Notes: generated by a model not told the origin, from the sequence alone. Positions 1 to 8,069 are shown, counted from the stretch's first letter. The stretch: DNA of 21,130 nt from Dehalococcoidia bacterium UBA2160 (GCA_002328865.1 DCWO01000040.1:1-21130); one strand, 5' to 3'. Program-made: numbers and translations.

Positions 1-91
1 CGCCGCCGATGAATGGCAGTCCACAAGCCATCGCGAAGAGCATGGCGCACGCCAGCGGGATCAAGGCCAGTCTGTGTTTCGCGCCTATCAT
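1..91 (-). CDS. Lipoprotein N-terminus, partial at window edge
   Basis: Reading the minus strand from the ATG at 89-91 gives 30 codons that run off the left edge. The peptide starts MIGAKHRLALIPLACAMLFA, so it has an early Lys and Arg (K5, R7) and a hydrophobic core, followed by M-A-C-G. That fits a signal peptidase II lipobox with Cys23 as the lipidated residue. A secreted lipoprotein anchored to the outer face of the membrane is therefore likely. Its function cannot be told because only the signal peptide is visible. No strong ribosome-binding site precedes the ATG. It lies downstream of the EF-G-like gene on the same strand, but more than 600 bases away, so it probably has its own promoter. 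Confidence 0.5.
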   Translation of the reverse strand, partial: MIGAKHRLALIPLACAMLFAMACGLPFIGG

Positions 92-709
92 TTCGGTGAA
101 GTGCCGCTCCCGCTCGATTTCTCGTAGCCCGGATTTTGGCTTGCGCAGGTTTCGGTTGTGGGTTTTGTTATGGACTGGGTCAATTCTGGACCGTATTGGA
201 ATCAAGCGTCGCATCTGAAGATGCTGCGGCGATTTCCGAAAATCCAATCACGGCGGCCCAGGTCAGTCCGGTCGATTTCGTTCGCCGCAAACGGATTCAC
301 TGCATGCTACTCTTTCGGGCATTTCGGTACAAGGCAGCGAATGGCTGCAGTTTAGGCGTATTGCCATCGGGGGCACACGAAATCGGGCGGTCGATCCACA
401 GCGCCGAAACCAGTTGCCTGGCCGGATCCGATTTGCCCGCGATCAGAATACGGCGCACACGGAATCGGGGTTGTTGGTCAAGGGTTACGAACCAGCGCGG
501 CATCGTGCCCGAGGGCTTGGCGCTCTGCCGCGGCACCAGCGGCCAGCGGGAGCGGCCACGAGCTATTCGCTCTGGGATTAGATGCGAGCACTGGCCGCCG
601 ACCAAACCAACCCATGCCTGCAAGACGTCGCCCAACACTCGCCCGATCAAGGTGAATCGGCATCGAGCCACGATGCGCGTCCCGAAACGGCGGAGAACGA
701 CTCGCCGGG
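92..709. other. Gap without a defensible gene
   Basis: This 618-base stretch separates the lipoprotein start from the EF-G-like stop codon. Open frames exist on both strands, for example a 124-codon minus-strand frame at 297-671. Its product is rich in Arg, Pro and Trp, resembles no family I know, and has no clear ribosome-binding site. I see no tRNA, riboswitch, long repeat or convincing terminator. It could hold a degraded gene or a long 5' region for the lipoprotein. Confidence 0.4.
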
Positions 710-2770
710 CTAGCTGCGGGCTTCCGCGGCTTCTTGTTCCTCTTTCGTGGCCTGCACCACCCGGTCGACCAGGTGGGTGGGAACCTCTTCGTAGTGGTCG
801 AACTCCATCGTGAAAGATCCCTGACCTTGCGTCTGAGACCGGAGTTCAGTCGAGTAAGTCAGCATTTCGGCCTGTGGGGCCTCGACGGTCACGTTGGTGG
901 TCCCGTCTCCGTTCGGGGTCATGCCCTGAATTCGTCCGCGCCGGCCGTTGAGGTCTCCGATGATGTCGCCAGCGAAGCTGTCGGGGACCGTGATTTCGAC
1001 TTTCATGACAGGTTCGAGCAAGATCGGTTTGGCCGCTTGCATGCCCTTGGTGGTCGCGTGGCCTCCGGCTATCTCAAATGAGACGCCCGACGAGTCGACG
1101 GTGTGGAAGCTTCCGTCCACGAGCGTCGCCTTGAGGTCGACAACCGGGTACCCCGCCACGACGCCGCCGACAAGGGCTGACCGAACGCCCTTCTCAACCG
1201 AAGGGATGTATTCGCGGGGTACGGAACCGCCAACGATCTTCTGGTCGAACTCGAAACCCTGGCCTCGGGCCAACGGCTCCACTTCGATCCACACGTGGCC
1301 GAACTGGCCATGGCCGCCCGACTGTTTCTTGTGCCTGTACTCGACTCTGGAGCGCCCGATGATGGTCTCCATGTATGGCACCTTGGGAACCTGCAACTCA
1401 AGTTCTGCGCCAAACTTCCGTTTCATTTTCTCGATCGAAACGTCCAGATGGGTGTCGCCCAAGCCTTGCAACAGGACTTCGAGAGTGCTCGGTTCACGGG
1501 CGACGACCAGCGACGGGTCTTCCTCGGTGATCCTGGCCAGCGAGCTGGTCATCTTGTCAACGTCGGCCTTAGTCTTCGGTGAGACCGACATCTGGTAGAC
1601 AGCCTGAGGGAACGCGAGCCCTCCGAGGATGAGCGGATTATCTCGGGCGGCAATAGTGTCGCCTGTGACAACAGAGCCGAGTTTAGCGACGGCGCCGATG
1701 TCTCCCGCCGCGAATCCTGGCACAGCCTCTTGCTGTTTGCCGTTGACGGTGAACACCTGGGCCACACGTTCGGCTTCGGATTTGTTGGAGTTCCAGTATT
1801 GGCCGTCGCCGTTGAACGAGCCGCTGTAGACTCGGAAGTAAGACAACTTGCCTACGAATGGGTCGGCGGCGGTTTTGAAGACCAGGGCGGCCAACGGTCC
1901 GTCGCTGTCGCAAGCCAGTTCGGACCCGTCGTCTGACCCTGCCACGGTGGCGGCAGCAGTCCCGACTTGGTTAGGGGCGGGCAGGTAGTCGACGATCATG
2001 TCCATGACCTGGGATACTCCGATTCCCCCAAGAGGCGAGCCTACCAGAACCGGGACGAGCGTGCCCTCGAGCACGCCCTGAGCTAGGCCAGTTCTCATCT
2101 CATCTTCGGTAATCTCCTCGCCTTCCAGATACTTGGTGGCGAGGTCGTCGTCGATCTCGGCGACGGCTTCGATCACCCGCTCGCGGGCGCTTTCGACGTC
2201 GGATTCCATCCCGTCGGGAACTTCGGCGTTCGGGTCCAGCACGTTGACGGCGCCAGAGAACGACGTCTCGGAGCCGATCGGGAGTTGCAGCGGCACCAGA
2301 TGCCGGCCGAAACGCTCGATCAGTCCATCCATTGCTCGTTCGAAGTCGGCGTTCTCACGGTCCATCTTGCTGATGAAAACGACTTTAGGCATGCCGAGGG
2401 CATCGGCCGTGTCCCACATCTGGCCGGTGCCGACCTCCACCCCTGCTTGGGCTGCGACGACGATGACTGCCGAGTCCGCCACTCTCACACCGGAAACGAC
2501 CTCTCCTCTGAAATCCGCGTAGCCCGGGGTGTCGAGGATGTTCAGTTTGTGATCGCGCCAGGAGATGTTGAGCACCGTTGTCTGAACGCTGGTGCCGCGC
2601 TTCGCCTCCTCCGGCTCGTAGTCGGACGCGGTGGTGCCGTCTTCGATGTGGCCCATGCGCGTGGTGACGCCTGCCTCAAGCAGCATCGCCTCGGACAGAA
2701 TAGTCTTGCCAGCACCACTATGCGACAGCAGAACGACGTTCCTAATCCGCTCAGTGGTAACATTGGCCAT
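710..2770 (-). CDS. Elongation factor G-like translational GTPase (EF-G2 type)
   Basis: A 686-residue protein with the EF-G domain order: GTPase domain, domain II, then domains III-V. From the ATG start, G1 is SHSGAGKT (16-23), the switch I Thr is T60 in KRGTS, G3 is DTPGYADF (80-87) and G4 is SKMD (134-137). The C-terminal part has typical EF-G domain IV/V text (SGGHGQFGHVWIEVEP, FHTVDSSG, GRRGRIQGM). Canonical EF-G reads AHIDAGKT, DTPGHVDF and NKMD. The S-G-A-G-K-T loop, the RGxSVxT switch and Tyr instead of the catalytic His place it in the EF-G-like/FusA2 paralogue group, not the main translocase. ATG at 2768-2770 is preferred to an in-frame TTG at 2783-2785 because GAGGAG sits 7 bases upstream of the ATG. 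The gene is transcribed alone from the promoter at 2811-2839. Confidence 0.92.
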   Translation of the reverse strand: MANVTTERIRNVVLLSHSGAGKTILSEAMLLEAGVTTRMGHIEDGTTASDYEPEEAKRGTSVQTTVLNISWRDHKLNILDTPGYADFRGEVVSGVRVADSAVIVVAAQAGVEVGTGQMWDTADALGMPKVVFISKMDRENADFERAMDGLIERFGRHLVPLQLPIGSETSFSGAVNVLDPNAEVPDGMESDVESARERVIEAVAEIDDDLATKYLEGEEITEDEMRTGLAQGVLEGTLVPVLVGSPLGGIGVSQVMDMIVDYLPAPNQVGTAAATVAGSDDGSELACDSDGPLAALVFKTAADPFVGKLSYFRVYSGSFNGDGQYWNSNKSEAERVAQVFTVNGKQQEAVPGFAAGDIGAVAKLGSVVTGDTIAARDNPLILGGLAFPQAVYQMSVSPKTKADVDKMTSSLARITEEDPSLVVAREPSTLEVLLQGLGDTHLDVSIEKMKRKFGAELELQVPKVPYMETIIGRSRVEYRHKKQSGGHGQFGHVWIEVEPLARGQGFEFDQKIVGGSVPREYIPSVEKGVRSALVGGVVAGYPVVDLKATLVDGSFHTVDSSGVSFEIAGGHATTKGMQAAKPILLEPVMKVEITVPDSFAGDIIGDLNGRRGRIQGMTPNGDGTTNVTVEAPQAEMLTYSTELRSQTQGQGSFTMEFDHYEEVPTHLVDRVVQATKEEQEAAEARS

Positions 2771-2810
2771 TGCGACGCTCCTCAATATCTATGTAGTGAT
2801 GCCTGAGGTC

Positions 2811-2839
2811 ATTGTATTGAAAGCCGCGCGGTCGTGCAA
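2811..2839 (-). promoter_or_regulatory. Sigma70-type promoter of the EF-G-like gene
   Basis: On the minus strand, TTGCAC (2834-2839) and TACAAT (2811-2816) are separated by exactly 17 bases. Each hexamer is close to consensus. The start of transcription would fall near 2804, giving a leader of about 35 bases that contains the GAGGAG ribosome-binding site. Seen in sequence; not tested. Confidence 0.65.
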
Positions 2840-2958
2840 CGGGAGCGGGCGACGGTTCGATTCTCCGGACCGTGACAGCGGCCGAAGCGTCGCGTTGTCG
2901 TCGGGTAGAATGTATTATGCGCAGGTGATGCATGGGCGTCATCGGTCAGGAGATTTTC

Positions 2959-3606
2959 GTGATCATTGGTTTTTTGGGTGGAACCGGGCCCGAAGGCAAA
3001 GGGTTGGCTCTTAGGTTCGCGCTGGCGGGCGATCAGGTGATCATCGGCTCGCGCGACAAGGCGAGAGCCGACGAAGCCGCGGCCAGCGTCGCCGAATATG
3101 CGCCCGAGGGGTCCGTGACAGGCGGTTTGAACGATGAGGTCGCTTCCGCAAGCGACGTCGTATTCGTCGCCGTCCCGTATGGCGGGCATCGGGCCACGCT
3201 GGAATCGCTCCGTGAGTTCCTGGCAGGCAAGGTCGTCGTCGATGTCGTGGCGCCTCTTGTATTCAAGCGAGGCATTGTGTCGGCCACGCGAGTCGAGGAC
3301 GGATCGGCGGCGTTGGAGGCAAAAGCAGTGCTGCCTAACTCGACGGTGGTTGCGGCGTTTCAGAACGTAAGCGCCGAAGATCTGCTGGAGCCGGACACCT
3401 CCATCGAGTCCGACGTGATCGTCTGCGCTGACGACGCCGACGCCAAGGCGATGGTGATCGGATTGGCTGATTCAATTCCCGGGATCAGAGGAGTGGACGG
3501 CGGCGGGCTTCAGAACGCCCGATACGTGGAGGATTTCACTGCGATGCTGTTGAACATCAACCGAATCTACAAGGCCCATTCGACCATCAAAATTGTAGGG
3601 ATATGA
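2959..3606 (+). CDS. npdG: NADPH-dependent F420 reductase (F420H2:NADP oxidoreductase)
   Basis: A 215-residue Rossmann protein that moves hydride between NADPH and the deazaflavin cofactor F420 in the cytoplasm. The N-terminus, counted from the GTG start, is VIIGFLGGTGPEGKGLALRF, with the dinucleotide loop GGTGPEGKG at 7-15. GSR at 30-32 is the usual 2'-phosphate-binding strand end of this family. The middle (VFVAVPYGGH, VVVDVVAPL) and the C-terminal GLQNARYVEDFTAMLLNINR also match. I prefer GTG 2959 (CAGGAG six bases upstream) to the in-frame ATG at 2932, because family members begin a few residues before the glycine loop. The first gene of a plus-strand run, it is divergent from the EF-G-like gene. 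It implies that the host makes or uses F420, consistent with the LLM-type remnant near 17.2 kb. Confidence 0.88.
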   Translation: MIIGFLGGTGPEGKGLALRFALAGDQVIIGSRDKARADEAAASVAEYAPEGSVTGGLNDEVASASDVVFVAVPYGGHRATLESLREFLAGKVVVDVVAPLVFKRGIVSATRVEDGSAALEAKAVLPNSTVVAAFQNVSAEDLLEPDTSIESDVIVCADDADAKAMVIGLADSIPGIRGVDGGGLQNARYVEDFTAMLLNINRIYKAHSTIKIVGI

Positions 3607-3648
3607 CGAACAGCGCGTTTCGAGCCTGCAAGAAGATGAGGATATAGA

Positions 3649-4872
3649 GTGGTAATCGGTCTGCTGGCAATAGCCATGGCTGCCATCGCTGGGATCGCCA
3701 ACCAGCCACAATATCCGGACGTCAACCAGCTCGCGGCAGTTCGTATATTGACCGCCGAACACCGCATCGAGTTCCCGGATCGCATCGTGCTGACGCTCGA
3801 GGCCGAGTCCGCCGCCGATGTGGTCGAGATACAGCTTTTCTACCGATTCGCCAGTCAGGAAGCGACCATCTACGGCTATCCTAAGACGGCCGAAACATCG
3901 GGAGTGCTGACGGCTGAGTTCGACATTGTTACGGGGGGCGCCACGTTCATCCCCGCGGGCGTGGAGATCGAATATCACTACGTATTTCGAAACGTTGACG
4001 GGAGCCGATTCGAGACCGAACGGTACCACGTCGAGTATCTCGATCCTCAGTACGACTGGCAGCGCCTGGACGCCGGCCCCGTCGTGGTTCTGTGGCATGA
4101 CCGACCTAGGTCGTCGGTCGAGGCCGCGGCCGAACTGGTCACGGACCGCGTGTCCCGGATCGCCAGCGTGTTGGGGTCGCGACCCGATCACAAGATGAAG
4201 GCGGTAATCGTCAACAATCGCAGTGAAGCGCAACGCTCTTTCCCGCTGATCAGCCAAGCGGCCAGTGACAGCAGCCTTTACGGGGGCTTCGCGTACGGTC
4301 AATTCGATGTCTTCGTTCTGTCGGGGCTAGACGCCGACGGAATGATCCACGAGTTGACGCATCTCTTCGTCGATGAAGCCATCGACTCGCCTCTGGCGAA
4401 AATCCCCGCCTGGCTCGGAGAGGGAATCGCCATGTATTTTGAGAACGGGACCGGCGGTAGAGACACCGAGGTGGCAAACGCCGCCGCCCGCCGTTCGCTG
4501 ATACCGCTGCACAGCATGGGGACCGTGCCGGGCAAGCCTTCTGAGGTCCGCCAATTTTACGCGCAGGCGTGGAGCGTGGTCGACTTCATGATCGAATCGT
4601 TTGGCGACGAACGCATGTCGCTGCTTCTCCGTTCCATTGACGGAGGACAGACCATCGGAGAGGCCACCCAGACGGCATACGGTCTGAGCATCGACCAATT
4701 GGACGCGGCGTGGCGGTCTCAGATTTCGGGTAGGCCTTCGTTCACGACGATCGTCGATCCAGGCACGTTCGGCACCTCTGTGATCATCGCCGGGGCGCTT
4801 GTCGTGGCGGCGTCCGCGGTAGCCGTAAAATGGTTGAGACGTGACCGTTCCGTCGCTTCTATCGATGACTGA
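3649..4872 (+). CDS. Exported, membrane-anchored zinc peptidase of the MA (gluzincin) clan
   Basis: A 407-residue protein. A short hydrophobic N-terminus (VIGLLAIAMAAIAGIA) looks like a signal peptide, although it lacks basic residues before the core. A beta-rich region of about 125 residues follows. Then comes the zinc peptidase signature H234-E-L-T-H238, and 20 residues after H238 the sequence AWLGEGIAMYFE, in which E258 is the expected third ligand (Peptidase_MA_2-like). A second hydrophobic segment begins at V378 and ends at KWLRR (396-400), so the catalytic domain should sit outside the cell, tethered at its C-terminus. The start is GTG 3649, preceded by GAGGAT; an ATG at 3636 hits a stop at once. 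It lies 42 bases after npdG, perhaps cotranscribed. The substrate is unknown. Confidence 0.75.
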   Translation: MVIGLLAIAMAAIAGIANQPQYPDVNQLAAVRILTAEHRIEFPDRIVLTLEAESAADVVEIQLFYRFASQEATIYGYPKTAETSGVLTAEFDIVTGGATFIPAGVEIEYHYVFRNVDGSRFETERYHVEYLDPQYDWQRLDAGPVVVLWHDRPRSSVEAAAELVTDRVSRIASVLGSRPDHKMKAVIVNNRSEAQRSFPLISQAASDSSLYGGFAYGQFDVFVLSGLDADGMIHELTHLFVDEAIDSPLAKIPAWLGEGIAMYFENGTGGRDTEVANAAARRSLIPLHSMGTVPGKPSEVRQFYAQAWSVVDFMIESFGDERMSLLLRSIDGGQTIGEATQTAYGLSIDQLDAAWRSQISGRPSFTTIVDPGTFGTSVIIAGALVVAASAVAVKWLRRDRSVASIDD

Positions 4873-4879
4873 ACCCTAT

Positions 4880-4895
4880 GCTAGAATATTCTAGC
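4880..4895. promoter_or_regulatory. Perfect 16-bp palindrome, operator candidate
   Basis: GCTAGAATATTCTAGC is its own reverse complement, with no central spacer. It lies 7 bases after the peptidase stop codon and about 85 bases before the MBL hydrolase start. A zero-loop palindrome cannot fold as an efficient terminator hairpin, so a dimeric repressor site is the simplest reading. TAGAAT within it could also serve as a -10 element. Confidence 0.4.
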
Positions 4896-4980
4896 TTGAG
4901 GTTTCCCTGCGATGGCCGAGGCTGCGGAATGTGTGGCGGGCGCCGATTCAAGGGAACAGTCACCCAATCGGGAGCGACCG

Positions 4981-5754
4981 ATGGAACTTCGAATTCTGGG
5001 CGTCCACAACATGGAGAGCCGCGACACGCGGTTGGAGTCTCATGTTGTCGACGACGTTCTTGCGCTTGACGTCGGTGGATTGACCCGATCGCTCAGTTTC
5101 GAAGAGCAAGGCAGACTGCGAGCCGTCATCCTCACGCATCGTCATTTCGACCACGTTCGGGATATCGTGCCCCTTGGTTTGACCATGAGGAATTCCGGCG
5201 TGACGATCGACGTCTACGGCATATCGGATACGCTCCATTTCGTCAAAGAAAAGCTTCTGGACGGCACGCTCTACCCGAACTTCCTTGAATTCCCGTCCGT
5301 CGAAAACCCGGTGTTCAAGCTCCGTGAAGTGGAGTTGTACAAACCCTTTCGGGTGCTCGACTACACGGTCACCGGAGTTTCTGTCCCGCACGCGGTCCCC
5401 GCGGCCGGATACCAGATCGAATCCGCCGACGTGAAACTGTTTTACACGGGAGACGCGGGACAGGGCGTTGACGAGGCTTGGAAGCACGTGTCCCCGGACG
5501 TACTTCTCACTGAAGTCACTTTCGGCAATGAAGGCGCAGACCTCGCTGGCGCTGCCGTGCACCTCACGCCCGATCACCTCGAGGAAGCCCTTGTTGCGTT
5601 CCAAAAGCAGCACGGTCGCATGCCCAGGGTGATCGTCGGCCACATGAACCCTCCATGGGAAGATACGATTCGCAAAGAGGTCGAGGCTGTGCGCGTCAAG
5701 CTCGGAGCTGACATCTGCGTGGCCTCCGCGGACATGCGTTTGACCTTGCCATGA
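4981..5754 (+). CDS. MBL-fold metallo-hydrolase (RNase Z/phosphodiesterase-like)
   Basis: A 257-residue protein with the metallo-beta-lactamase fold signature. H53-R-H55-F-D57-H58 is the HxHxDH motif. Further candidate ligands are H137 (VPHAVPAAGY), D158 (YTGDAG) and H221 (VGHMNPPW), in the order and spacing expected for a dinuclear zinc hydrolase. The short form without extra lactamase elements most resembles the RNase Z/cyclic-nucleotide phosphodiesterase side of the family, but no tRNA-binding exosite arm is evident. ATG 4981 was chosen because GGGAG lies 6 bases upstream and because the fold begins at MELRILGVHN. An in-frame ATG at 4912 would add 23 poorly structured residues. It follows the palindrome at 4880-4895, which may control it. 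The substrate is not predictable. Confidence 0.78.
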   Translation: MELRILGVHNMESRDTRLESHVVDDVLALDVGGLTRSLSFEEQGRLRAVILTHRHFDHVRDIVPLGLTMRNSGVTIDVYGISDTLHFVKEKLLDGTLYPNFLEFPSVENPVFKLREVELYKPFRVLDYTVTGVSVPHAVPAAGYQIESADVKLFYTGDAGQGVDEAWKHVSPDVLLTEVTFGNEGADLAGAAVHLTPDHLEEALVAFQKQHGRMPRVIVGHMNPPWEDTIRKEVEAVRVKLGADICVASADMRLTLP

Positions 5755-5785
5755 CGTCCAACGCCGCCCTCGTCGGAGCTATCCG

Positions 5786-5813
5786 GCCTCGGGCGCCGTC
5801 TGATTTCCGAGGC
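5786..5813. repeat. Inverted repeat in the MBL-deacetylase spacer
   Basis: GCCTCGG (5786-5792) and CCGAGGC (5807-5813) form a perfect 7-bp stem with a 14-base loop. It ends just before the GGGGAG ribosome-binding site of the deacetylase gene. No T-run follows, so this is not an ordinary terminator. It could be chance in G+C-rich DNA. Confidence 0.3.
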
Positions 5814-5831
5814 ATCGCGAAGGGGAGCTGA

Positions 5832-6965
5832 ATGGCCCGCAGAGCTGCGTTCCTATACGACGATCGGCTTGCCGGCCATGTGCTAAGCGACACTCACCCC
5901 ATGAGGCCCGTCAGGCTGCGATACACTCACGAGCTCCTGGACGGTTACCACGCCTTCGACGACCATGAATCGGCGTTGATTGCTCCGCGATCGGCCACCG
6001 AAGACGAGATAGCGTGGCTTCACACCCGTCAATACATCGACGCCGTCCGCCAGATCGGAGCAGGGGATTGGTCGGTTAACCCGTCGGTCCACAACTTCGG
6101 GCCAGGCGACAACCCTCCGTACGAAGGGATGTACGATGCAGCGATCCTGTCGACAGGCGCGTCGGTCCAGGCCGCGGAGATGCTCATCGCCGGAGAAGTC
6201 GATGCAGCGTTCAACATTTCGGGCGGCCTGCACCATGCAATGCCAAATTACGCCTACGGGTTCTGCGTTTTCAACGATCCAGTGATCGCGATCAAGCGTC
6301 TGGTCGCCGAGGGCATGCGCGTGGCCTACGTCGACATAGATTGCCACCACGGAGACGGCGTGCAACACGCCTTCTATGACACCAACGCCGTTTTGACGAT
6401 CTCGCTCCACGAGTCCGGCGTGTTCCTGTTTCCGGGGACCGGCTCTGTCCAGGAGACGGGCGCAGGGTTGGGTCGTGGCTATTCGGTCAATGTTCCGATG
6501 TACCCTTACACCACAGATGACGTCTACCTGTGGGCTTTCAGGGAAGTGGTTCCTCGGCTGTTGGATTCCTTCAGACCCGACGTGCTGGTGACTCAACTTG
6601 GCATAGACTCACACTACCTCGACCCGATAACCCACATGGCGTTGACCGTGCAGGGCTTCGCCGAGGCGGTGGCTGAGCTCGGAGTGAGGTCTCCGGGCAA
6701 ATGGCTGGCAATGGGTGGCGGCGGGTACGACCTCCATGCCGTGGCCCGCGCATGGACGCTCGCCTTCGGCGTGATGTCGGAGCAGACCTTCGCGAACGAG
6801 ATTCCGACCGCATACGCGGAAGCTTACGACGTCGATTCGCTACGAGATCCGGATGAACTCCCGATCGAAGAATCGGTCCGAAAGGACGCCCGGGCCTTCG
6901 CGGAAGCCTCCGTCCAGACGGTGCACCGTCTGATCTTCCCTCAGCATGGCATCAGCCTGGCCTGA
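5832..6965 (+). CDS. acuC: Histone deacetylase/AcuC-family zinc amidohydrolase
   Basis: A 377-residue arginase/deacetylase-fold enzyme. The family text is complete: GGLHHAMPNYAYGFCVFND with the catalytic His pair H134-H135, then YVDIDCHHGDGVQH in which D170 and H172 are zinc ligands (D168 is part of the charge relay). D259 in QLGIDSHYLDP is the third ligand and Y299 in MGGGGYDLHAVAR is the transition-state tyrosine. Such an enzyme should be an active deacetylase. Bacterial AcuC removes acetyl groups from acetyl-CoA synthetase, while other members act on acetylpolyamines. No acetyltransferase or acs is adjacent, so the substrate is open. ATG 5832 has GGGGAG close upstream. It follows the MBL gene by 77 bases and converges with the epimerase gene at 7058. 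Confidence 0.88.
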   Translation: MARRAAFLYDDRLAGHVLSDTHPMRPVRLRYTHELLDGYHAFDDHESALIAPRSATEDEIAWLHTRQYIDAVRQIGAGDWSVNPSVHNFGPGDNPPYEGMYDAAILSTGASVQAAEMLIAGEVDAAFNISGGLHHAMPNYAYGFCVFNDPVIAIKRLVAEGMRVAYVDIDCHHGDGVQHAFYDTNAVLTISLHESGVFLFPGTGSVQETGAGLGRGYSVNVPMYPYTTDDVYLWAFREVVPRLLDSFRPDVLVTQLGIDSHYLDPITHMALTVQGFAEAVAELGVRSPGKWLAMGGGGYDLHAVARAWTLAFGVMSEQTFANEIPTAYAEAYDVDSLRDPDELPIEESVRKDARAFAEASVQTVHRLIFPQHGISLA

Positions 6966-7057
6966 CTCGACATCGCGACTGTTCGCCGCGTGCGTTGAGG
7001 CGCGACGGGCGGAGACCTTGGCGGCGACCGGAACGACCCGTGGATCGAATCGCGGCC

Positions 7058-7957
7058 TCAGCGGTCACCCAGCGCCCACGATAGAGCGGAATCGAGATCG
7101 GGGTGCTCGAAGCTGAATCCGGATGCGGCCAGTTTCGTTGCGTCCATCCGCGCGCTGGCCATGACCGATTCCGTGATCTGCCCCTGACTGATGCGAAGTG
7201 CCAGCTCCGGGACCCAGAACAGGGCCGGTCGCTTGACGGCTTTCGCCAATGTCTTGGTGAACTGGCTGTTGGTCACCGGCGCCGGAGACGAGATGTTGAC
7301 CGGTCCGGAGACGTCCGGCGCCTCTAGAAGATGCACCATCGCCCTGACGGCGTCGTGCCGCGAGATCCAACTCATGTATTGCTTGCCGCTGCCTAAGCGT
7401 CCGCCTAATCCGAACCGAAACAGCGGCAGCATCCGGCCCAAGAGACCGCCCGTCGCCGTCAGGACCAAGCCAAACCTGAGATTCAACACCCGGATGCCGG
7501 CTGAGGTCGCGCCAAGTGTCGCTCGCTCCCATTCCCAAGTGACGCGTCCGAGGAAGTCTTCGCCTGGGTCGCTGTCTTCGCCGAGGAGCTCCGAGGCGCG
7601 GTCTCCGTAGTATCCCAATGCGGATCCGCAGAGCAACACCCGCGGCGGCGCGTCCAGGCTCGCCAGCGTGGTGCACAGCAGCATTGTGTTGTCGACTCGG
7701 GAGCTTCGGATTCGCTCCTTCTGAGCGCGAGTCCACCGGCGAGCGGAGATGTTCTCCCCGGCCAAATGCGCGACAGCATCGAACCCTTCCAGGGCTGCGC
7801 GGTCGACGGTCCGGGCCGTCGGGTCCCATGCAACAGACTCGCCGGCGGCTGTCGATCCTGGGCGCACGAGTCGAACAGCTTCGTGGCCTGCGGCGCCGAT
7901 GCCCGACATCAGCGCGCTGCCGATGAGCCCGGTCGAACCCGATATCAACACCTTCAT
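7058..7957 (-). CDS. TIGR01777/YfcH-type NAD(P)-dependent epimerase (SDR39U1 family)
   Basis: A 299-residue extended short-chain dehydrogenase/reductase. The N-terminus MKVLISGSTGLIGSAL has the nucleotide loop G7-S-T-G10-L-I-G13. The family landmarks HLAGENI, RWTRAQKERIRSSRV, SALGYYGDR, LRFGLVL and WISRHDAVRAMVHLL follow in order. The C-terminus (ISQGQITESVMASARMD, then LAASGFSFEHPDLDSAL) is the DUF1731 domain typical of YfcH-like proteins. ATG at 7955-7957 is preferred over an in-frame start at 7987 because it begins directly at the Rossmann strand, matches the usual length of about 300, and has GAGG upstream. The family's substrate is unknown. The gene diverges from def and converges on the deacetylase gene. 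Confidence 0.88.
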   Translation of the reverse strand: MKVLISGSTGLIGSALMSGIGAAGHEAVRLVRPGSTAAGESVAWDPTARTVDRAALEGFDAVAHLAGENISARRWTRAQKERIRSSRVDNTMLLCTTLASLDAPPRVLLCGSALGYYGDRASELLGEDSDPGEDFLGRVTWEWERATLGATSAGIRVLNLRFGLVLTATGGLLGRMLPLFRFGLGGRLGSGKQYMSWISRHDAVRAMVHLLEAPDVSGPVNISSPAPVTNSQFTKTLAKAVKRPALFWVPELALRISQGQITESVMASARMDATKLAASGFSFEHPDLDSALSWALGDR

Positions 7958-8039
7958 TGCGACCTCGCGTTTGTCATGGACGGCCAACTCATGCCGTGCC
8001 GTGAGCGGAGAACCACGCTCGAACAGCCGATTGCCCAGC

Positions 8040-8069
8040 TTTACACACGGTCGCGGCGACGGCTATAAT
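8040..8069 (+). promoter_or_regulatory. Sigma70-type promoter of def
   Basis: TTTACA (8040-8045) and a perfect TATAAT (8064-8069) are spaced by 18 bases. Transcription would start near 8076, about 50 bases before the def ATG. It may also drive cca, secD and secF, since no terminator-like hairpin with a T-run is visible down to 8895. Confidence 0.7.

Noticed and set aside
136..813. 225-codon plus-strand open frame overlapping the end of the EF-G-like gene
   Set aside because: Arg- and Ser-rich translation with no family likeness, partly antisense to a certain gene, and no ribosome-binding site.
2895..2918. Promoter for npdG using TTGTCG with TAGAAT or TATTAT
   Set aside because: The spacings are 5 and 12 bases, too short for a sigma70 promoter; no better -35 was found.
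3472..4302. 276-codon minus-strand frame opposite npdG and the peptidase
   Set aside because: Antisense shadow of two well-supported genes; its product has no recognisable motif.
4960..5643. 227-codon minus-strand frame opposite the MBL hydrolase
   Set aside because: Shadow of a gene with a complete metal-ligand set; common in G+C-rich DNA.
5883..6596. 237-codon minus-strand frame opposite the deacetylase
   Set aside because: Shadow frame; the plus-strand gene carries all catalytic residues.
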